Assembly: GCA_007922225.1 (NCBI GenBank)
Contig: ML679961.1
Span: 69,110,890 to 69,174,889, forward strand
DNA: 64,000 nucleotides
Origin: Emydura subglobosa
Taxonomy: Eukaryota; Chordata; Testudines; Chelidae
Direction: 5' to 3'
Part shown: positions 45,961-56,112 of the stretch, piece after piece
How the letters are laid out: every line of letters begins with the position of its first letter
How positions within the stretch are numbered: the first letter of the stretch is position 1
The notes under the pieces: model-generated
The model's database searches: none
What the model was told of the DNA's origin: nothing
The model's input: the letters and a program-made list of their open reading frames with translations, nothing else
Position numbers and translations under genes: made by a program

Positions 45961-46543
45961 AACAGCCTGCAACTAACTGGAGGAAGTGGGGCTGTCAGTT
46001 CCCACTCCATGCATGTGGGAGCGGGGGCCTCATTTCCTGTGAGGGGGAGGGAGTTGATCTCCACCAGATTTTTCATAGGTCTAGATGCTCCATCAGATCT
46101 TCCCCCTCCCACACCCCAACTTTTCAGGATGCAACAATCACATATGTTCTATATTCTGACACAGCTTTGCCACCCTCCTGCCCCATGAATTTTTTTCTGA
46201 TGCCCCTACCTGGGAGCTCTCAAAACGCTGAGCCCAGGAAGCCATGCTTGCCTAGCGTGTGCAGCTCCAGAGAGAGGAACAAACTTGGGCAAAAGCTGAC
46301 AGTTCGAGAGCAGAAGTGGCAGTGCCAGTAAGTGTGCCCAGCTGAGTCCCTGACACATAGCACATGCTGGATTTTTTTCAGCTTCCTCAGTCCCAGGGAC
46401 AGGATTCCAGCTACAGCAGGGCAGGTGGAAAGAGAACACATTTGCAAGTGAATTCTACTCATTACTCATGTGGAACAAGGGAAACAGAAGGACACCTCCC
46501 CAAATTCTTCAGAGATCTGAATTACAAGGAGCAAACCGTTTAC

Positions 46544-46705
46544 CTCGGACTTCCTGTCTGAGCACAGCTGAAACTCTGGCGGTCTGAGCTTCCCCCCAGC
46601 AGTGCCCAGCTGAGACTCCAGATGCGTGAGCTTTGTCACCACCGTGTCTGTGAGTGTCACTTTCTTGCAGCAGCACTCCCATGCTCTCAGTTGCACAGAG
46701 GGAAG
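46544..46705 (-). CDS. Candidate internal coding exon (54 codons)
   Basis: The acceptor CATCTCAG and the donor TCCGAG/GTAAAC bound 162 nt that are open in one frame, phase 0 to 0. The peptide runs LPSVQLRAWECCCKKVTLTD and then VVTKLTHLESQLG, an amphipathic coiled-coil-like helix, ending SDRKSE. The entry phase matches the exit phase of the 47.8-kb candidate upstream on the minus strand. The pyrimidine tract is weak. The family is not recognised. Alternative: a chance open frame, since 54 codons without a stop is not rare. Confidence 0.33.
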
Positions 46706-47700
46706 CTGAGATGGATGGCTCTGTCAAAGAGTTGCAGGCACAGCTTGGTGGGAATAATTGGGAATATGATTATATGGCTCTGTGCAGGCTGCTTAATGTG
46801 ATTAAAAGGCTAGCAGACAGGATTCAAAGGAAAGGCTGAAGTGTTCACCACTTCTGCCCACAGCGCCCTTGCTAGGAGCTGGTGCATTTGATGTACTCTT
46901 GGCCCTCATTTCCTCACACCCACATTCAATGACAGCAGCTCCAGATTTGTGCTCCATGTTGAGTTACTCAGGACTTCACGACAGTCCAGGAGCTGCCCAA
47001 CAAGACCACTCAGACTCTCACAGAGCAGCAGGGACAGAGCTCAGGGACTCCTGCTCCATAAGTCACATGGGCTAAAGCAGGCACTCCATTACCTGCTTAG
47101 CAGTGCAGGACCTATGACATACAACTAAGCAGTGATATTTCCATCCACAAGAAGGCAGTGGCGTGTACCCCATTAGCCAGATGGCAATTATATTATGTTA
47201 CTAATGTAGCCAACAGAGTCAAGGAGAGAGATTTAGACCACCTTGTAATTGATGAGGAAGGGAGTTCATTGGGCTCACTGTAAACATGGGACAGTTTATA
47301 AAGGGTCAAATTCTGCTGACTTTAATCTTGTGAATTAATAAAATCCAATCCTACCTGCTCCATGTGCTTATAACAGAGAATGGTCTAGATAAACCTTTAC
47401 CAGCCTGTTACCCATTTGAGGAGCAGTAATACCACATGCTAGCCGAGGCTACAGGAACTAGTGCATTTGACTATGCAGATACAGCTCCCATTCTGATTTC
47501 AGCCCAGGCCTTCCTTCAGATCAGGAGGAAATGTCCTTTCCAGAAACAGATGGCGCCACCTACATGTACACAGCATCTGGTATGAGTTTGTCTGACTGTT
47601 GGCACATTTAGGCTGTTACTCAGCCTGGTATGGGGCAGATGGGGGGCACTTTGGCTATCTCTTTTGGGGCTGCCTGGGGCCCTAACTTCTGCCCAGGTAC
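46706..47700. other. No supported gene; possible regulatory stretch at 46.75-46.84 kb
   Basis: 46,750-46,830 holds GGGAATATGATTATATGG, CTTAATGTGATTAAAAGG and ATTCAAAGGAAAG (a TCF/LEF-type TTCAAAG word). It resembles a conserved enhancer, but this is untested. The rest is unremarkable. Confidence 0.25.
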
Positions 47701-47941
47701 CTGCGTAGCTTGCAGCATCTTGGGCGAATCCAGGGTGCAAGAAACTCCAGCCACACTTCCTACTGTCATCAGCCCAACCCCGTTCCCAGGGGCTCTTGCA
47801 GAGGCATATAACCAGCTCTGCATCTCCTGCCGAAGGTCTTGTCCTCCTGAGGGGCACAGCTTCTCATCAGAGTGCTGAACACAGGAATCAGGCTGCCTAC
47901 TCTGGGATTTGGATGCCTTTGCTTTATCCAATAGCTTTTCC
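47701..47941 (-). CDS. Candidate internal coding exon (80 codons)
   Basis: The acceptor CTCTGCTTCCTACGCTGCAG has a good pyrimidine tract, and the donor is CTACGCAG/GTACCT. Between them 241 nt are open in one frame, entering in phase 2 and leaving in phase 0. The peptide starts EKLLDKAKASKSQSRQPDS, contains SGGQDLRQEMQSWLYASARA and ends LDSPKMLQATQ. The first part is helical and charged. Entry phase fits the candidate first exon at 55 kb (ends …AG), and exit phase fits the exon at 46.6 kb. No family recognised. No transcript evidence can be read from the sequence. Confidence 0.38.
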
Positions 47942-49259
47942 CTGCAGCGTAGGAAGCAGAGCTGCTAATGAACAAATTGGAACCCCTGGGCTGCACAGGG
48001 TGGGGAGCAGCACAGGAGCCTCAGAGCCCAGGCACAACTGAATGAGAGCAGGAGGAGAAATTAGCAAAGAGGTGTGGATGAAACCCGCTCCCCTGGCTAT
48101 CCAATTTCCTCTCCTCTGCCGGTCTTGCTGGCCCTCCCTGGCTCCAACCCGTCCTTTGCATGTGAGGCAGGCTGTGACAGAGCTCTCTCCCCCGCCTCAC
48201 TATTTACATTGCAAAGCAGCCCCCTCCTGTTGCTTTGAGTTATATTTAACTCCCTGGCACAGGCTGTGAGAAGCATCAAGTGCACCCTGCCTGCCACCCC
48301 CGTGGCCCTGCTGAGGAGCATGATGCTGTAGGCCCAGCTCTCGTTAGTGGTCCATGATTCGCCTTGGGGTCTCATTCTCTGCAAAGCAGGCAGAGAAGCT
48401 GACACGCTGCGGCACTGCCAGTCTCTGTGTGAGGCTAAGGCCATGCTGGAGATGAGAACTCATCTTTGGGCCACTGCTGGCAATAAGCATGAGGCTGCTG
48501 CAGCAGGCCCTGCTATGCCTCCAGAGGAGCAGCATGGGGCTATCAGCAGAGAGCGTCAGGATAGGACAGAGACTGATTGCCTCAGGCAGCACTAGAGGAG
48601 CAGCCCTGGCAGGGCAGGAATGAGATTGCCCCAGCCTTGCTAGAGCAAATGAGGGCCAAGAGCGAGGGAGTGCTGGTGTGGTGTGCTGTGCTGTGTTGGA
48701 GCCGGCTGCTGCCTTTGGGGAAGTCTCCCAGAGTCAGGTGGAGCCTTGCTGATTGGGAATGAAACAGGAGATGGTCTCACTCCCTGCTGCTCTCCTGCCC
48801 TTACAGGAGCCATAGCACATTCCCTGTCCTGAGCATATGAGCAATAAGCCCAAGGAATAGGGCAGTTTAGCTTCAGGCTGCCACACTGTCCAATCTCTGT
48901 ATCCCTGCTATTTGCTTTCTAGGGCCCATCTGCAGAGGCATTGTTTGACTTCTATATTTGGGAGGGCAAGGGGCTTAATACTATTAGTAATAGGTAGACG
49001 TATAACTTCTGGATTTATCAACTGTTCTGTAAGGTCTGAGGCCTCGTTTTTTGGCTAAACTTAGGCTTTGTTCTTGGGCTATGCAGTAGCAGTCATATTA
49101 GGAGAGGCAGCAGCCCTAAGCTAAGAAGCATGCAGTCACATCTTCACATTCCTGAAACTACTTCAAGACAATGTAATATCAGGCTGTTAAGAGGGTCCTA
49201 ATAGTACCTACCATCACCAGATAAAGAAACAGATCTTAAGATGCTTAAAGAAAACTTCT
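47942..49259. other. No recognisable feature
   Basis: Open frames on both strands at 48.34-48.60 kb are opposite-strand shadows without splice support. Nothing else stands out. Confidence 0.35.
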
Positions 49260-50080
49260 TTTTGATAGCATTTTGTCTGGAAAGGAATCACCAACAGTTG
49301 CGGCTGTAAAATCTACACTTCTTATTGTTTTGCCTTTATGGTACCCAATTCTCTCTTGTTTATCTGAAAGATTTCTGTCTGGTTATTCAATTGTTTCTGT
49401 CAGTTCCATAAGTAAGTGTGCACTATTTAAATCAATTAAGGTGGTGGGATATGATTCGTTAAAGGACTGTTTCGTATTGGGCTAGGATTGGTGTTTTGTA
49501 GCACTTTAGTTTAAAATGATTGGTTAAAGTACAGCTAAGCAAGACCCAAGTTTTACTTATATAAACTAAGATCCACAAGGAAGTTCTTTGGAACCTAACT
49601 CCAGGAAGCAGCCCAGAGCTGCCAGACCGCAATGCCCTGCCAATCATGCTATGCAGAAGCTGGAGTCCCCAGATAATCTGATCCTGATTGGCCACCAGGA
49701 AAAGTTTGTCTTTCTTATTGGGAGTGGTGAGCATTGTATGCTTAGCATGTGTATTCTGTTTTGATAATTGTTAATAAATAGAGAATAAGGATATTATTGT
49801 GTAAGGCTCCTTCACTGTAAAAGAGCCTGCAAACCTGCAGAGAATTACACCCGGGAGCCCTACGAATTGGGAAAGGGTGGGTACTTCAATTAACCAGGTT
49901 ACACCCAGAGCCCTACGGCCTGGGAATGAGTGACCCAGAGCCCTAGAGTGTGAACTGGGTAAGGGTAGGTGCCTTTCCCTACGGATTGGGAAAGGGTGAG
50001 GGTGCCTTAACCAGGTTATGCCTTGAGTCCTACGGAGTGGTGTAAAGGTGGGGTGTCCTAATGTGCGGGTAACAGTTAGT
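49260..50080 (+). mobile_element. LTR-like repeat with minisatellite tail
   Basis: It has LTR-type spacing: TTACTTATATAAACTAAG (TATA-like) at about 49,550 and TTAATAAATAGAGAATAAGG (poly(A)-signal-like) at about 49,767, some 215 bases downstream. After it, from 49,799, comes a tail of degenerate repeats of GAGCCCTACG..TTGGGAAAGGGTG, shared in inverted orientation with 31,002-31,287. The left end is approximate. No flanking duplication was established. Confidence 0.5.
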
Positions 50081-50712
50081 GGTACTTAAATTACATGTAC
50101 TTGAAATCACAAATACAGTTTACATTCATTATTTAATCACCCTTAATTTTGTTTTAACTTAATTATGTGCCATGTTTACCAGCTACCACTTAAAAATCAA
50201 TATTAGCATAAAAACAAGTTCTTGAATAAACAGAACTGAGCACTTTCATGTAACTTTTTGTTAACCTTACTAAATTGAAATGAAATCCTTATATGACATA
50301 CGTCAAAATATAAGTCTTTCAGAAAGATCGGTAGATCAAATTTTCTATTTTACTAGGTTACCTTTTTAGAAAGAAATACACCCTGTTCTCCTGGGATGGG
50401 AGGGTTATCATCTTTTGTTGTTGTTCAATAAAACAAGTGTAAATTATCTGCTCAGTGCAAAACAGACCCTGTCTAATAACTATGATTTTCTTTAGCACAT
50501 GCAGTGCACACAAACAAATCCATCATTAAACCTGTCCCATTTGCCTAGGCACATCCCACTCACATTTAACCTTTGCTGTTCACTCTGTCACTCGCCTGGG
50601 CTTGACACAGCCAATGCTATATACAGCACAGATCTTATGGTCACTTGCTACAATGTTACTGATCCTGATTAGAATGTGGCCCTCACCTCTAGATGCCTGT
50701 GTTTCTGGGGCA
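50081..50712. other. A+T-rich stretch, no feature
   Basis: A+T-rich with short poly-T runs. No exon or repeat recognised. Confidence 0.3.
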
Positions 50713-50828
50713 AGTCTCTTATTGTATAGGCTAGTCAAACGGAAACAGCTCCAAGCTGAAGCTCTGGGGTGAGGGTCAAGAGCAGCTTGGAGCTGTTTCC
50801 GTTTGACTAGCCTATACAATAAGAGACT
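50713..50828. repeat. Perfect 46-bp inverted repeat (hairpin)
   Basis: The left arm 50,713-50,758 and right arm 50,783-50,828 are exact reverse complements over 46 bases, with a 24-base spacer (50,759-50,782). The arms begin AGTCTCTTATTGTATAGGCT. No target duplication or known transposon terminus is visible. Transcription across it would give a perfectly paired double-stranded stem, longer than a usual microRNA precursor stem. Confidence 0.9.
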
Positions 50829-53800
50829 GCTCTCTTCTTCAAGTGGGCTCCTCTCCTGACCTCCCCTTACACAGCCCACATGAGGAAACTGACCTGGATG
50901 CATGCGGTGCCAGGAGTCACTGCTTGCCCCCCTGCATGTTCGTGTGTGTGGAGGAAGCAGGGTCAATAGAAGGGAGAAACCTGGGCTCCCCCCACATATC
51001 TCTGATGTATCCAGTGGGGGGGGCAATGCCCCCTGTGCTTCCTCAATCTCTGCCCATGCGCCTGCACAGCCCAGAGAGTTGGGAGCTGTGGTGGTGAAGG
51101 GAGGTTGATGCTGCCCCCCAAAGAGCAGCAGGGAACCTCGGGGTAGGTGCCAAAGACAAGGGAGCCCCAAACTGCTGAGATCCCTGAAGCTGTAGCAGGG
51201 ACAGGTCCAAACCTAGCCATGCAGCCACCAGATTGCTGCTGGGGAAAAGGAGAGGATGCCCCACTGCAGGCAGCCAGGGGCTTTGTCGCTTGCCATGTGT
51301 ATTCTGCGGGAGTCTCTGGTTCTTGTACCAGGTGCCTCGGTGGTTAGTGACTCAGCCAAAGTAATGGATGAGTCTGAATGTGTTACTTCCTGGGCAGGCT
51401 ATCTGGGCAGGTGAGCCAGGGAGGGTTCCCCTTTGGGAGCTCGTCTGGGTGTGAGTGCAGGACAGAGTATGGCCCAAAATATTCAACCTTACAGGCCTAA
51501 AATGAGGCACCTCAACCCAGTAAATGGCCTGCTTCTCACAGCTGCTGAGCACCCTTGACTGCTGCTACCAGGCCTGGGAGTTGCAGGTGCCTAGCACCTT
51601 GGAAAACCATCCCACTGCAGTATAGGTGCCGAAATAAAAGGGGATTTGAGCCAAACTTTACACCCCTTACTTGGACCATTTTGGCCTAAGTCACTGTCAG
51701 AGTCAGGCATTAAAACCTGGCACCTGCTCAGTCTCTTATCACAGTGGTAGAAGGAGCAGGCATTGCAGGTACTTCAGAGGCATCTCCCCAATGGGGCAGT
51801 TGTCCCTGAGTCAGTGAGTTTGTGGCACAATTCAGTATCATTAGCAGGCTTGGCACAAACCTACTTCTGGAAGCACTAAATATAATCTGTGCACTGAGCC
51901 CCATCCCAGCACTCGATACGCCTCCATGCACCACAGCAGCTATTTCTGGAAGGCACTAAATATCCATAGGCTTAAAATATCAGTTCTGCTCATTTCAAAC
52001 CCTTTATATAATGACTGACATCACCAATCCCTCGTGATGGCTATTGGGGCCACAGCAGGAGCTGGGCAGGCTAGTGATGCCAGTGGCTAGGGGCTCAGAA
52101 AACCCCATTTATTCTGCTGGCCAGTGAGCCTTTACCTAGCATGAAATCTGCTTCGGTCTGTGTACCCCATGGAGGAGACTGTGCTGTACAACAGTGTCCA
52201 CTCTCAGCAGCTACCCCAGGGGCCTTCTGCAGCCTCCCACATCTAAAGCCTTAGGTAAGCACCTGCCAAGTTCGATACCATGAGCAATGGTCAAAGGGGG
52301 TGCTAACTGCAACACGCAGGCCCCCCTTTTCCAGAACTGAGCATACGGGAGAAGAGAGCAAGGGAGCGAGGGCTCGATGGGGCCTGCAGCTCTCCACCCC
52401 TCCAGCAGCCACAGGATCCATCTGGAGAATCATGTCCCCGACTCCACCCAGTGCTGACCTCTTCATCCATTGTATCATCATGGAATAAATATCCAGGCCT
52501 GTTCCACGCTGTTCCGAGGGAGGAGCCAGGCCTGGTAGCTTTACAAGACCAGACCAGGGCATAGTCCTGCTGTGAGACGCTTTCCCTCCACAACACTCAC
52601 ATCCCACTTTTGCTTGGATGCCAGCAATTGATGATTGTATAAATAAGCAGCTCATCCTAACCTCCTATGCAGGAGAGGCAGTAACACCCTGGAAGCTGGG
52701 TTCAAAGCCCAATCAGGGTACAAGTGAGATCTCCCTAGTTCCGAATGCCCAGTCACAGAAACACCACAAAATTAAGTACCATGAACAGAGTCTCTTCCAG
52801 AGCGACCTGGTGCTAGAGATCAGGATGAGGGGCATCAGCAGAGTGGTGTGGCACCCAGGACTGGAAGAGCAGCAGGAACTCTGCAGATCAGAATTGAGGA
52901 GCATTGGTAGAGCTGTGAGTGGGGAGGGAGGAGAAACCAAGGCTGGAATAGCAGGATGAAAGTGACCCCCAAAAATATTAGAGCTGGAACGAGTCCAGGC
53001 TGATTGTTAGGTTGCAGTATGTTCCATTCCTCACCTGCGGAGTTTGGGATAATTGCAGTCGGCTAATCCATTCATGCACAGCTCATGCACAGCTAAGAAA
53101 GGAAAATCCTGCTCTGCACCCCTCCAGTGCACATGATAAGCCCTCACTCTTGCTGATGGCAAGGCAAGAACATTTTAAGGCAGCTGACAATGGACCACAC
53201 TAAGGCAAATCATTCCTATGGTCCAAACTATGCAGCCTGAGCCAGAATAGAGCATGCAGAATTCAGGGGGATCTGTTATCCAAGCTAGCCCACAAGAAAG
53301 CAAGAGCTGCCCCCATCTTTTCTCCTCTTGACCCAATCCCACAGCACCTAAGCATCCCAAAGTCTGTATTGTATGTGCTCCCTCCTACACTGGGCAAGCA
53401 GTGCTAGACCCTGCATCTCCTCTCACCCCAGTAAGACTGAGAAGCGACTCCATAGAGGTCAGTGTAGTTACACCAGGGTTCAAATAGTGCGAGGAGACAA
53501 TCAAGTCCCAGCCCATATTTCACCTCTTGGAAGGAGAGAGAATGGAGTCTGAGCTACTGGAGGCACTGTGACATGAGCAAAACCCTGGACAGGTGGCTGG
53601 AGCTACTCCAGAATTAAAGCTCAGATAGGTATCCAGACGGGATGTGTATGGTATGGCTCACAGAAGTGGACAGTCTTCAGGGGGCTATGAAGAGTAGCAA
53701 GAATACCTGCTCCCAGACGCCCTCCCCCTGAATAACTTTTCTTGGATGCAGAAGGATGGAAGAGTTGGGGGCAGAGCAAACTCAGTGGAAGTGCTGTGCA

Positions 53801-53871
53801 TGGAGCAAATAATTCAACATTGGATCCCTTTGCAACAACAAGCCCCAGAATGTTTCCCAGCCCAATACTAG
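50829..53871. other. No recognisable feature
   Basis: No supported gene. Open frames at 50.8-51.2 kb and 52.25-52.66 kb overlap on both strands and lack splice support. Confidence 0.35.
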
Positions 53872-54213
53872 AGAACCAGCATTAGCCGCCTCGGCGACCT
53901 ATCACTGCTCAGCCACCCTGGAAGCTCAAAACTCCTGGAGCTGAGGGCCATTGACCTTGAGGGATACAAGGGAGAGAGGAAGAATAATTTCTCCATCTCA
54001 GACCAGGAGAGCAGTGATGGCCCAACAATGAGGAAAAGGAAGAAAATGCCATCACAGAAGATAAAGCAAGCCTGGACCTCAGCCCCTGCCGGGGCCAGGC
54101 CAGTGTCCTCAGGAGGCAGCTGTGCACAGATGTGTGGGAGCTACCCTGCTGTGGAAGATCCTGGGAATGCCATAGCCCCATGGACAGGGAAGAGGAGAAG
54201 TAGGAGGCAATAG
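53872..54213 (+). CDS. Candidate coding stretch, unidentified
   Basis: Open for 113 codons after a stop at 53,869-53,871. It reads SRLGDLSLLSHPGSSKLLEL, then DLEGYKGERKNNFSISDQES and a basic MRKRKKMPSQKIKQAW before ending at a stop. Composition (charged, K/E/S-rich) is protein-like. No clear splice acceptor or donor frames it: a CTAG at 53,868-53,871 is the only acceptor candidate. The opposite strand is also open for 246 codons here, so at most one is real. It could be a decayed repeat ORF, a terminal exon or chance. Confidence 0.25.
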   Translation, partial: RTSISRLGDLSLLSHPGSSKLLELRAIDLEGYKGERKNNFSISDQESSDGPTMRKRKKMPSQKIKQAWTSAPAGARPVSSGGSCAQMCGSYPAVEDPGNAIAPWTGKRRSRRQ

Positions 54214-54243
54214 TGGGAGAAGGGGGAGAATGGCTGTGGGGAT

Positions 54244-54304
54244 GGTAGCAGGATGAGGGTGGTGGAGGGAGGGTTGGTAGCAGGATGAGGGTGGTGGAGG
54301 GAGG
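54244..54304 (+). repeat. Tandem duplication, 32-bp period, two copies
   Basis: GGTAGCAGGATGAGGGTGGT and the following GGAGGGAGG repeat exactly at 54,244 and 54,276. It lies in a purine-rich tract (54,185-54,310). Confidence 0.9.
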
Positions 54305-54966
54305 ATTATTTCCCTGGGCAGAGGGTGTGTGTGGAGGGTCACTTATTTGTTCTGTACCTCCCAGGATTGTTGGGGTCAGACAGATAGAGGCCACCGGGGA
54401 CAGAGTGAGGGGGAAATTTAAAATGACAGGCATGATGGAGAAAGGAGCCAAAAAGATCATGGTCAACATGAGACTACAGACTACCAGCTTCTGAACCAAG
54501 AGACACCCCTCCCCATCTTCTCTCTCTGCTGTTGCAGCTACTGCCCCCACTGGTGACTCTGCCAACACACTGCAATTTGGAAAAAAGGTCCCAGAACGGG
54601 TACACTGGGGCTCAGCTCCCACAGCCAATACTGTATAAAATAACCTCACACAGATATAGGGCAGTGAGGGGGGACAGCAGGTGCCCTCCCAGACTCATGC
54701 CCATTGTATATCCCTCACCATGTAGTCATGGCACAGGCACATCTCCCAGCTACCCCTGGGGATGACCTCAGGAAATCTGGGATGGGAAAAAGAAGCTTCT
54801 GTTGTGTGGAAGGCCCCACATGCTCCTGCAGTGAAGGGCTGACATGGTTTTGCAACTCTCTCAGGGCAGGAGCAGGGGAGCCGTGAAGGGTCCCAGAACC
54901 GGCAGGAAAGCTTCCATCATTGTGTTTGCACTAGCCCCAAAGTGGGGCAGTCGGGGAGGTTCCTAC
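54305..54966. other. No recognisable feature
   Basis: Downstream of the tandem duplication and up to the donor of the exon candidate. No supported feature. Confidence 0.3.
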
Positions 54967-55223
54967 CTGTAGGACACCTGCTTTCGGATGGTCAGGTTCA
55001 GGAACTGCTCCTCCACCTGTGCCCTTGCAGCTGGGCTGGCTTCTCTCATCTCATCCTGTTGAGGGTCCAAGTCCTGGTCCAGTTGGAGGCTTACAGGCTG
55101 CATTAGTCTCATGCTCCCTTCTCTTGCCCCCTCTTCTTTTGCTGCCCCTTGGGGGTTTCCCTTTGTCCCCCCATCCTCTCTGGCTGGCACACAGCCTTTC
55201 CAGCTCCTGGCAGCTTCAGCCAT
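54967..55223 (-). CDS. Candidate first coding exon of an unidentified gene
   Basis: On the minus strand an ATG at 55,223 (context GGGAATGG) opens a frame of 85 codons plus 2 nt to the donor TCCTACAG/GTAGGA. The frame then meets TAG directly, so splicing is needed. The peptide starts MAEAARSWKGCVPARED; internal ATGs at 55,112 and 55,103 could also start it. The end, QVEEQFLNLTIRKQVSY, is a convincing amphipathic helix. It exits in phase 2, the phase that the 47.8-kb candidate accepts. The frame is also open upstream to 55,301. The 5' part is purine-rich and could be untranslated. Family not recognised. Confidence 0.38.
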
Positions 55224-56079
55224 TCCCAGCGAGGATATGACTCTTCGCCCGGACAGGAATCTGCCACCTGCCCAGCAGGATCCTGCTCCCTCTGCACACA
55301 CTGCCGGGTAAGCTCAGCCCAGCCACACGGCACTGCGCCCAACTTGCCTTTCTAGAGCCCCAGCGAGGTTCCTGGGGTGGCTTGAGTTTCCTGGGAAGAA
55401 AAACAGTCCAACTTTTTTCCAGTCTTATTTATCGGCTTCCCGGCTGGATGGTTCATGCAGCTCAGAATCTCCTCTGCCCCTTGGAGGGTGGTCAGCAAAA
55501 GGCACAGGAACAATTTGGATGGGGATGACCCAGACACAGCTGAGCTCCTTGGCTGAAATCTGCCTGTCCCAGAAGGGGCAGGAGGCTGACGGGAATGAGG
55601 GTGAATAAGAAACAGTCCTGGTCGGAAACAGGGATCCAGGGAGGCAACAAGCCTGTGAAGAGCACAGCTCCCACCAGGAGAGGGGCAGCCCAGCTCTTCC
55701 ACTGCTGGGAGAAGGGGTCAGGACCGAGTCACCAGGAACCAAAGGCTTCACCTCGGTGTCTCCTCCAGCAGCAGCCAAGCTCAGACGCAAAAAGAGAGCA
55801 AGGCAACGAGCAAGGTGCCTGTGCACAGATCCTGCAGCAGAAACAACAGCCAGAAGACAACGCACAGAGAGAGGCTGTGCCAGCGCTACACCGAGTGCAG
55901 TGTCACCTTAGAGACACTCCGAAACTGGTACTTAACCCTTTGGAGCCCAGAGAGGTGCAGAGACCTGGGAACGCTGCACAGCCCTCGCCGCTCTCAGCCT
56001 GGGCTCTCGCTGACGGATGTATACCACTCTGGCTCCAGCTCTCCTCATCGAGCTAACCGCCCAGTCAAGTTAACAAGGC
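55224..56079. other. No supported feature
   Basis: Overlapping opposite-strand open frames with no splice support. It may include the promoter of the exon at 55.2 kb, but no island or TATA box is evident. Confidence 0.3.
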
Positions 56080-56112
56080 ATGCACATTCAAATGCAGTGA
56101 GATTTTATTGGC
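56080..56112 (-). terminator. Possible poly(A) site of a minus-strand transcript
   Basis: On the minus strand GGCCAATAAAATCTCACTGC carries AATAAA (plus-strand TTTATT at 56,103-56,108), followed about 25 bases later by GTGCATGCCTTGTT, a GU-richer segment. The arrangement is that of a cleavage/polyadenylation site. No terminal coding exon was identified upstream (56.1-57 kb), so it may be a chance AATAAA. Confidence 0.28.

Noticed and set aside
48344..48595. Matched 82-codon open frames on both strands
   Set aside because: Mirror frames over the same bases; neither has splice sites fitting the other minus-strand candidates.
50580..51170. 196-codon minus-strand open frame
   Set aside because: It reads straight through both arms of the perfect hairpin, where coding on both arms is implausible.
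53909..54649. 246-codon minus-strand open frame
   Set aside because: Much of its length comes from the purine-rich tract and a 32-bp tandem duplication; no domain, no splice context. Mentioned only as a dual-strand curiosity.
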